Position numbers and translations under genes: made by a program. A stretch of DNA of 10,870 nucleotides from Alphaproteobacteria bacterium. Lineage in GTDB: Bacteria; Pseudomonadota; Alphaproteobacteria; Puniceispirillales; Puniceispirillaceae. Where the stretch lies: contig JAKMFG010000041.1 in assembly GCA_022425565.1 (NCBI GenBank), positions 1 through 10,870 of the forward strand. The letters run 5' to 3'. Of this stretch, positions 6,236-10,870 are shown one piece after another (positions within the stretch are counted from its first letter, which is position 1; every line of letters begins with the position of its first letter). Below the pieces are notes generated by a model that saw only the letters and a list, made by a program, of their open reading frames with translations, made no database searches and was not told the DNA's origin.

Positions 6236-7417
6236 ATGACTTCGAGTACCTATCAGGCTGGCCGGCATTTCCTGCAAATCCCCGGGCCTACAAACGTTCC
6301 TGACAGAATCCTGCGGGCGATGGACCATCCAACCATCGACCACCGCGGTCCGGCATTTGCCGAACTCGGCAAGAAATGCCTCGACGGCATAAAGACGGTC
6401 TTCAAGACCGACACGGCGGTGATCATCTATCCGGCATCGGGAACCGGCGCCTGGGAAGCGGCACTTGCCAACCTGATCAACGAAGGTGAGCGCGTGCTGA
6501 TGGTCGAGACCGGCCATTTTGCCACCCTGTGGAAGAAAATGGCTGACAAGCTGGGGATCGAGACCGAGTTTCTCGAGACGGACTGGCGCCGCGGTGTCGA
6601 CCCGCAGGCCATCGAGGACAGGCTTCGGGCCGACAGCGATGGTGACATTCGTGCCGTCTGCGTGGTTCACAATGAAACCTCGACCGGGTCCACATCGCGG
6701 ATCGGCGAGGTGCGGCAAGCCATGGATGCTGCCGGTCACGGCGCGCTTCTTCTCGTCGATACGATCTCCTCGCTCGCCTCAATCGACTACCGGCATGATG
6801 AATGGGGTGTCGATGTCACCGTGTCCGGATCGCAGAAGGGCCTGATGCTGCCGCCGGGCCTGTCGTTCAACGCGCTGTCGCAGCGCGCCATCGACGAAGC
6901 AAAATCCAGCGGGCTTCGCCGCTCCTACTGGGACTGGGACGAACAGCTTGCTGCGAACAAGGGCGGGGCCTTCCCCTACACCCCGGCGACCAATCTTCTC
7001 TATGGTCTCGCCGAAGCCATCGACATGCTGCATGAAGAAGGGCTGGACAATGTCTTTGCCCGCCATGACCGCCATGCCGAGGCGACGAGACGTGCCGTGC
7101 AGGCATGGGGCCTCGAGGTGCTGTGCCAGGAGCCCCGCGACTATTCCAGCTCGCTGACCGCGGTGATGATGCCGGATGGTGTCGATGCCGACGCTTTCCG
7201 CGCTGCCGTGCTGAAACATTTCGACATGTCGCTTGGAAACGGGCTGTCGCGCCTGGCCGGGCGGGTCTTCCGGATCGGTCACCTTGGCGATTTCAACGAC
7301 CTGATGCTCACCGCCACGCTGAGCGGTGTCGAAATGGGGCTTCGCGTCGCCAATGTGCAGCACCAGTCCGGCGGGGTGAATGCCGCCATGCAGTATCTGG
7401 CCGAAAATACGGCCTGA
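6236..7417 (+). CDS. Class V PLP aminotransferase, serine/aspartate-glyoxylate type
   Basis: The protein has 393 residues, normal for the alanine/serine-glyoxylate aminotransferase family. It would transfer the amino group of serine, alanine or aspartate to glyoxylate (giving glycine) or a similar 2-oxoacid, using PLP in the cytoplasm. The family N terminus FLQIPGPTNVPDRILRAM is at 12-29, the phosphate-binding loop PASGTGAWEAAL at 66-77, the pyridine-binding Asp175 in LLLVDTISSL, the Schiff-base Lys201 in SGSQKGLMLPPGLSF, and the carboxylate-binding Arg346 in RVFRIGHLGDFN. SgaA of methylotrophs and BhcA (aspartate-glyoxylate aminotransferase) share the SQKGLMLPPGL block, so amino donor specificity is open. 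No bhcB, bhcC or bhcD genes are visible here. The ATG follows a weak ribosome site (GAAAG) and is the only sensible start. It is the first gene downstream of the operator/promoter at 6170-6212 and 36 bp before the crotonase gene. Confidence 0.88.
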   Translation: MTSSTYQAGRHFLQIPGPTNVPDRILRAMDHPTIDHRGPAFAELGKKCLDGIKTVFKTDTAVIIYPASGTGAWEAALANLINEGERVLMVETGHFATLWKKMADKLGIETEFLETDWRRGVDPQAIEDRLRADSDGDIRAVCVVHNETSTGSTSRIGEVRQAMDAAGHGALLLVDTISSLASIDYRHDEWGVDVTVSGSQKGLMLPPGLSFNALSQRAIDEAKSSGLRRSYWDWDEQLAANKGGAFPYTPATNLLYGLAEAIDMLHEEGLDNVFARHDRHAEATRRAVQAWGLEVLCQEPRDYSSSLTAVMMPDGVDADAFRAAVLKHFDMSLGNGLSRLAGRVFRIGHLGDFNDLMLTATLSGVEMGLRVANVQHQSGGVNAAMQYLAENTA

Positions 7418-7453
7418 CCGAACACGGGAACAGCCAAAGCAAGGACCGGAATC

Positions 7454-8260
7454 ATGAGCAGCGCAGCCATGAACACAGAGGACGAACTTCTCTACAGCGC
7501 CAAGGACGGCATCGGGCATATCGTCCTGAACAGGCCGCACCGGCGCAATGCCATGACCTTTGGTATGTATGACCGGATCAAGGACATCTGCGCTCGCGCC
7601 GGGACAGCGGATGATCCGGACGGGCTGAAAGTGCTGATTTTCTCGGGTGGCGGCGATGCAGCCTTTGCCGCAGGGACCGACATCTCGCAATTCCGCACCT
7701 TTACCTCGCAAGACGCGATCAATTACGAGACGATGATCGACGACGTGCTGACCACCATCGAATCCTGCCGCGTGCCGACCATCGCCGCGCTGAACGGGTT
7801 CTGCACTGGCGGCGGGGCAGCCATCGCCGCTGCATCAGACCTGCGGATCGGAAGCCGCGACCTGAAGGTTGGCGCGCCCATTGCCCGTACCCTTGGCAAC
7901 TGTCTTGCGATCAGCAACCTTGGCCGCTTTGTCCGTCTCGTCGGCGAGGCACGGGTCAAATACATGCTGCTGACCGCAACCCTGATTGACGCCGACGAGG
8001 CGGCCTCATCCGGTTTCATTTCGGAATTGCTGGACGACCGTGACGCCGTGCTTGCCCGCGCCGAGGAGATGGCCCGCGGCATCTCCGAACTAGCGCCGCT
8101 CACACTCGACGCCACCATGCGCGGCCTGCAGCGGCTTCGCGAGACGGTGCCGCTCCCCGACGACCATGACCTTGTCGAGCAATGTTTCGGAAGCGCCGAT
8201 TTCAAGGAAGGCGTGAGTGCCTTTTTCGAGAAGCGCAAGCCCGACTGGAAGGGCGCCTGA
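7454..8260 (+). CDS. Enoyl-CoA hydratase/isomerase (crotonase) fold protein lacking both usual catalytic glutamates
   Basis: The protein has 268 residues, standard crotonase size. The fold is clear: GIGHIVLNRPHRRNAMT at 19-35, the first oxyanion-hole loop AFAAGTDISQF at 70-80, and the second, NGFCTGGGAAIAAASDLRIG at 114-133. In true enoyl-CoA hydratases the GGG is followed by C-E (rat Glu144) and a second Glu (Glu164) sits in a GQPE-type loop. Here these places read GGGAAIA (Ala123) and VGAPIART (about Ile143), so hydration by the normal mechanism is unlikely. Isomerase, decarboxylase, thioesterase/hydrolase or carbon-carbon lyase members of the superfamily tolerate such changes. The start at 7454 has AAGGA about 9 bases upstream; a second Met (residue 6) is possible. 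It is 36 bp after the aminotransferase gene and almost certainly on the same message. The name 'enoyl-CoA hydratase' in a database would describe the fold, not a proven reaction. Confidence 0.87.
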   Translation: MSSAAMNTEDELLYSAKDGIGHIVLNRPHRRNAMTFGMYDRIKDICARAGTADDPDGLKVLIFSGGGDAAFAAGTDISQFRTFTSQDAINYETMIDDVLTTIESCRVPTIAALNGFCTGGGAAIAAASDLRIGSRDLKVGAPIARTLGNCLAISNLGRFVRLVGEARVKYMLLTATLIDADEAASSGFISELLDDRDAVLARAEEMARGISELAPLTLDATMRGLQRLRETVPLPDDHDLVEQCFGSADFKEGVSAFFEKRKPDWKGA

Positions 8261-8309
8261 CCCGTCTTTCGCGCACTTGGGCGGGCGTTCGTGCTCTTTG
8301 CCTTTTCCT

Positions 8310-8329
8310 GCATTTGGTATACCATGTGC
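8310..8329. promoter_or_regulatory. GntR(FCD)-type operator, copy 2, before the semialdehyde dehydrogenase gene
   Basis: GCATTTGGTATACCATGTGC has a perfect 10-bp palindromic core TGGTATACCA (8315-8324) and outer arms GCA/TGC that also pair, with two mismatched positions on each side between them. It shares 13 of 14 bases with the site at 6199-6212. It sits in a 142-bp gap between the crotonase stop and the aldehyde dehydrogenase start, about 75 bp before that start. Its presence suggests a second regulated promoter here, although I could not find a convincing -35/-10 pair. Confidence 0.6.
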
Positions 8330-8391
8330 TTCGGTAACGATATCCGGTTGAGAGTGGCGTCGCGCCTTGTGTGACGGACAACCGGAAATAC

Positions 8392-8396
8392 AGGAG
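8392..8396 (+). promoter_or_regulatory. Strong ribosome binding site that sets a GTG start
   Basis: AGGAG lies six bases before GTG at 8403-8405. The upstream in-frame TTG at 8367 has no such site and would add 12 residues (MCDGQPEIQETG) that the family lacks. This decides the start of the aldehyde dehydrogenase. Confidence 0.8.
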
Positions 8397-8402
8397 ACAG
8401 GC

Positions 8403-9827
8403 GTGGATTTTGCACATTATATCGGTGGCGAATGGGTCGGTGATTCCGACGTCACAACCAATACCAGTCCAGCAAATCGCGATGATGTGATCGGCACCTA
8501 TGCCCGCGGTGACGCGGCGCGTGTCGACCAGGCGGTATCGGCCGCCCTCGCCGCCCAGCCCGACTGGGCCTCGGCAAGCCCGCAGCTGCGCCATGACGTT
8601 CTGGAGCGCGCCGGCGCGCTGATTGTCGAGCGCAAGGACGAGCTTGGCCGGTTGCTGGCCCGCGAAGAGGGCAAGACCATTGCCGAGGCGGTCGGCGAGA
8701 CCGTGCGTGCCTCGCAGGTGTTCAAGTTCTTCGCCGGAGAGGCGCTTCGCAACACCGGTGATGCCGTGGCTTCGGTCCGTCCCGGAATCGATGTGATGAT
8801 CGAGCGTGAGGCGGTCGGCGTTATCGGCCTGATCACACCCTGGAATTTCCCCATTGCCATTCCGGCCTGGAAGCTGGCGCCGGCGCTTGCCTATGGCAAT
8901 GCGGTGGTGATGAAGCCTGCCGAACTGACCCCGGGATGCGCCTGGGAGCTGGCCAAGATTCTTGACGAGGCAGGTTGCCCGGCAGGCATTTTCAACCTTG
9001 TTATGGGACCCGGATCAAAGGTCGGCGCACGCATTGTCGAGCATGAGGATATCGCCGCCGTGAGCTTCACCGGATCGGTCGCCACCGGCCGCCAGGTCGC
9101 CGTCGACTGCGCCGCGCGTGGCAAGAAGGTGCAGCTGGAAATGGGCGGCAAGAACCCGATGGTCGTTGTCGATGATGCCGATCTCGATGTCGCGGTCGGC
9201 GCGTCCCTGAACGGCGCGTTTTTCTCGACAGGCCAGCGCTGCACCGCATCTTCGCGCCTTATCGTCACCGCCGGCATCCATGATGCCTTTCTTGACAAGC
9301 TGACCGCAGCCGCGGCCGACCTGGTGATTGGCGATCCGCTGGATGCGAAGACCCAGATCGGTCCTGTCGTCGATCAGGGACAGCTTGACCAGAATCTCGA
9401 ATATCTGGCGCTTGCAGCAACCGAGGGATGCGATGTTCGCGGCGGTGGCCTCGGCAATGGCAATGGCTTTTTCATGCATCCGGCCATCTTTGCCGGTGCC
9501 AGCAACCAGATGCGCGTCTCGCGCGAAGAAATCTTCGGCCCCATGGCCTCGGTCATAAAGGTCGCCGATTATGACGAGGCGCTGGCCGTCGCCAACGACA
9601 CCGAATTCGGCCTGTCGTCCGGCATCTGCACCACCTCGCTGAAAATCGCCACGGATTTCCGTCGCAATGCCAAGGCCGGCATGGTGATGGTCAACCTGCC
9701 GACAGCCGGCGTCGACTATCATGTGCCGTTCGGTGGCCGCAAGGGGTCCAGCTATGGCCCACGCGAGCAGGGAAGCTATGCCCGCGAGTTCTACACCACC
9801 GTCAAGACAAGCTATATCGCCCCCTGA
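8403..9827 (+). CDS. 2-oxoglutarate semialdehyde (2,5-dioxovalerate) dehydrogenase, ALDH superfamily
   Basis: With the GTG start the product has 474 residues, the usual ALDH length. It should oxidise 2-oxoglutarate semialdehyde to 2-oxoglutarate with NAD(P)+ in the cytoplasm. ALDH landmarks (GTG-start numbering): PWNFP with Asn148, KPAE with Lys171, FTGS at 222-225, the general base Glu246 in LEMGGKNP, the catalytic Cys280 in GQRCTASSR, and EEIFGP (375-380) with the ribose-binding Glu376. The C-terminal block GVDYHVPFGGRKGSSYGPRE then QG (436-457) is the pattern I associate with the KGSADH group of sugar-acid and hydroxyproline pathways. The dehydratase gene that follows makes exactly this substrate. 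A glycolaldehyde or other aldehyde role cannot be excluded. The gene has its own upstream operator and is 29 bp before the next gene. Confidence 0.86.
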   Translation: MDFAHYIGGEWVGDSDVTTNTSPANRDDVIGTYARGDAARVDQAVSAALAAQPDWASASPQLRHDVLERAGALIVERKDELGRLLAREEGKTIAEAVGETVRASQVFKFFAGEALRNTGDAVASVRPGIDVMIEREAVGVIGLITPWNFPIAIPAWKLAPALAYGNAVVMKPAELTPGCAWELAKILDEAGCPAGIFNLVMGPGSKVGARIVEHEDIAAVSFTGSVATGRQVAVDCAARGKKVQLEMGGKNPMVVVDDADLDVAVGASLNGAFFSTGQRCTASSRLIVTAGIHDAFLDKLTAAAADLVIGDPLDAKTQIGPVVDQGQLDQNLEYLALAATEGCDVRGGGLGNGNGFFMHPAIFAGASNQMRVSREEIFGPMASVIKVADYDEALAVANDTEFGLSSGICTTSLKIATDFRRNAKAGMVMVNLPTAGVDYHVPFGGRKGSSYGPREQGSYAREFYTTVKTSYIAP

Positions 9828-9856
9828 GGCACCGGACCGAGGAGCACGACCAACCC

Positions 9857-10774
9857 ATGACCGCCCGTCCCTATTCCGGTATCTGGCCGGTAGCGCCGAC
9901 CCCTTTCACAGAAACGGGTGCCGTCGATGACGACGGCATGCGGCGGGTGATCGACTGTATGATCGATCAGGGCTGTGACGGCATCTGCATTCTGGCGAAT
10001 TTCTCTGAACAGTTCCTGATTTCCGATGCCGAACGGGCGCATCTGACACGGCTGTGCCTGGATCATGTCGACGGCCGCATTCCAGTAATCGTGACGATCA
10101 GCCATTTCGCCACCGACATAGCCGTCGCCCGCGCCCGCGGGGCCAAGGAACTTGGCGCGGCCATCGTAATGATGATGGCCCCCTATCACGGCGCCCTGCT
10201 GAAAGGAAATGCGCAGCAGACCTTCGAGCAGTTTGCACATGTCGGCGAGGTGGGCATTCCGATCATGATTCAGGATGCGCCGCTATCCGGCGTCGAGCTG
10301 CCGGTGCCGCTGCTGGCGCGCATGGCCACAGAAATCGAGATGGTGAAACTGTTCAAGATCGAGTCAGCCGGTGTCGCAACAAAGATGCGGGCACTTCTTG
10401 AAGCCGGCGGTGACGCCATCGAGGGACCATTCGACGGCGAGGAGGCGATCACGCTTCTTGCCGATCTCGACGCGGGAGCCACCGGATCGATGACCTCGGG
10501 ACTGATCCCCGACCTGATCCGCCCGGTGATCACCGCACATGCGGCAGGTGACCGCGACGCCGCAGTTGCCCTCTATACACGCGTGCTGCCGGTGATCAAT
10601 CACGAGAACAGGCAATGTGGCTTCCGCGCCGCCAAGGCGGCGATGGTCGAGGGCGGGGTGATCAAATCAGATTTCTGCCGCCATCCTATCGACCCGCTTC
10701 CCGCCCCGACAAGGGAAGAGCTTCTTGGCCTGATGCGGCCTCTCGATCCGATTGTGCTGCGCTGGGGACATTAG
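9857..10774 (+). CDS. DHDPS-fold lyase, probable L-2-keto-3-deoxyarabonate dehydratase
   Basis: The protein has 305 residues, the normal size of the DapA/N-acetylneuraminate lyase family. It most likely converts L-2-keto-3-deoxyarabonate (or a related 2-keto-3-deoxy-acid) to 2-oxoglutarate semialdehyde, the substrate of the dehydrogenase encoded just before it. The Schiff-base lysine is Lys167 in LFKIESAG. The GTTGE loop of true dihydrodipicolinate synthase is replaced by ANFSE (47-51, in CILANFSEQF), and the Tyr of its YNVP motif by Gln139 in IQDAP, so lysine biosynthesis is unlikely. The blocks CILANFSEQF, GDAIEGPFDGEEAITLLADL (185-204), INHENRQ (247-253) and the ending LDPIVLRW (296-303) agree with my recollection of the Azospirillum brasilense arabinose-pathway dehydratase. 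The ATG at 9857 has AGGAG about 13 bases upstream, a long spacing. An aldolase activity giving pyruvate and glycolaldehyde is the main alternative. No sugar or arabonate-level enzymes are in the window. Confidence 0.8.
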   Translation: MTARPYSGIWPVAPTPFTETGAVDDDGMRRVIDCMIDQGCDGICILANFSEQFLISDAERAHLTRLCLDHVDGRIPVIVTISHFATDIAVARARGAKELGAAIVMMMAPYHGALLKGNAQQTFEQFAHVGEVGIPIMIQDAPLSGVELPVPLLARMATEIEMVKLFKIESAGVATKMRALLEAGGDAIEGPFDGEEAITLLADLDAGATGSMTSGLIPDLIRPVITAHAAGDRDAAVALYTRVLPVINHENRQCGFRAAKAAMVEGGVIKSDFCRHPIDPLPAPTREELLGLMRPLDPIVLRWGH

Positions 10775-10777
10775 GTC

Positions 10778-10870
10778 ATGGCACGGACGGGCAAGCTGAC
10801 ATCGCTGGTCTCCGAAGAAGACGTCAAGCTGAGTCAGCGCCGGTCCCTGAGCACCGAAACAGCCGACAAG
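10778..10870 (+). CDS. N terminus of an unidentified protein, possibly a GntR-family regulator (cut by window edge)
   Basis: An ATG 3 bp after the dehydratase stop opens a frame that stays open for all 31 codons to the window end (MARTGKLTSLVSEEDVKLSQ, then RRSLSTETADK). The tight spacing implies co-transcription and perhaps coupled translation; GGGGA about 11 bases upstream is the only ribosome-site-like sequence. The final part, RRSLSTETADK, resembles the lead-in to the first helix of GntR wing-helix domains, which often read 'sL.eqvadkLReaI'. The two GntR-style operators in this window make a local GntR regulator likely. Too little sequence is present to prove it. Confidence 0.55.
   Translation, partial: MARTGKLTSLVSEEDVKLSQRRSLSTETADK

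Noticed and set aside
6236..7417. Assignment as BhcA of the beta-hydroxyaspartate cycle
   Set aside because: The SQKGLMLPPGL block fits, but serine-glyoxylate aminotransferases share it and no hydroxyaspartate dehydratase, aldolase or iminosuccinate reductase gene is present.
6779..7711. A 310-codon minus-strand frame across the aminotransferase-crotonase junction
   Set aside because: It is antisense to two well-supported genes, crosses their intergenic gap, and its product lacks any recognisable domain.
8261..8310. A transcription terminator after the crotonase gene
   Set aside because: GCAC/GTGC arms around a G-rich loop are only 4 bp long; the following T-rich stretch is broken. Too weak to call.
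8403..10774. A hydroxyproline catabolic pair (pyrroline-4-hydroxy-2-carboxylate deaminase plus KGSADH)
   Set aside because: The DHDPS-fold sequence blocks (CILANFSEQF, INHENRQ, LDPIVLRW) resemble the keto-deoxy-arabonate dehydratase, and no proline racemase/epimerase or amino-acid oxidase is nearby. It remains a minor alternative.

Overview
The window looks like chromosomal DNA of a moderately GC-rich alphaproteobacterium. The evidence is compositional and by family: G/C-biased third codon positions, an MCE transporter operon that ends in an auxiliary lipoprotein, and sugar-acid enzymes that resemble those of Azospirillum-type bacteria. The sequence does not allow a genus to be named. There are no rRNA or tRNA genes, insertion sequences, phage genes or CRISPR arrays, and every long reading frame is intact.

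Left part (1-2906, minus strand): an operon read right to left, permease (MlaE family), ATPase (MlaF type), MCE substrate-binding protein (MlaD family), then an outer-membrane-type lipoprotein cut by the window edge. Spacings are 10, 18 and 14 bp, so these are almost certainly co-transcribed. The products should form an inner-membrane ABC complex with a periplasmic MCE ring and an outer-membrane lipoprotein that move phospholipid or another lipid across the envelope. The MCE protein has an unusually regular 40-residue repeat in its C-terminal half.

Middle (2907-6235): a 219-bp AT-richer gap holds a hairpin just after the oxidoreductase gene, an 11-bp tandem duplication that includes its stop codon, and a TTAA-N7-TTAA site of the CtrA type. 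Then comes a 988-residue FAD plus iron-sulfur D-2-hydroxyacid dehydrogenase on the minus strand (a GlcD-GlcF-type fusion, like E. coli YdiJ). It is divergent from the genes to its right across a 143-bp control region.

Right part (6236-10870, plus strand): a class V aminotransferase (serine/aspartate-glyoxylate type), an enoyl-CoA hydratase/isomerase-fold protein that lacks both usual catalytic glutamates, an aldehyde dehydrogenase of the 2-oxoglutarate semialdehyde type, a DHDPS-fold enzyme closely resembling L-2-keto-3-deoxyarabonate dehydratase, and the first 31 codons of what may be a GntR-type regulator. The last three form the end of a non-phosphorylating sugar-acid route: 2-keto-3-deoxy-pentonate to 2-oxoglutarate semialdehyde to 2-oxoglutarate.

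The most informative non-coding signal is a pair of near-identical sites, ATTTGGTATCCCAT in the divergent control region and ATTTGGTATACCAT before the aldehyde dehydrogenase gene. They match the operator style of FCD-type GntR regulators such as UxuR/ExuR. They tie the oxidoreductase, aminotransferase/crotonase and sugar-acid genes into one probable regulon, plausibly controlled by the regulator starting at 10778.
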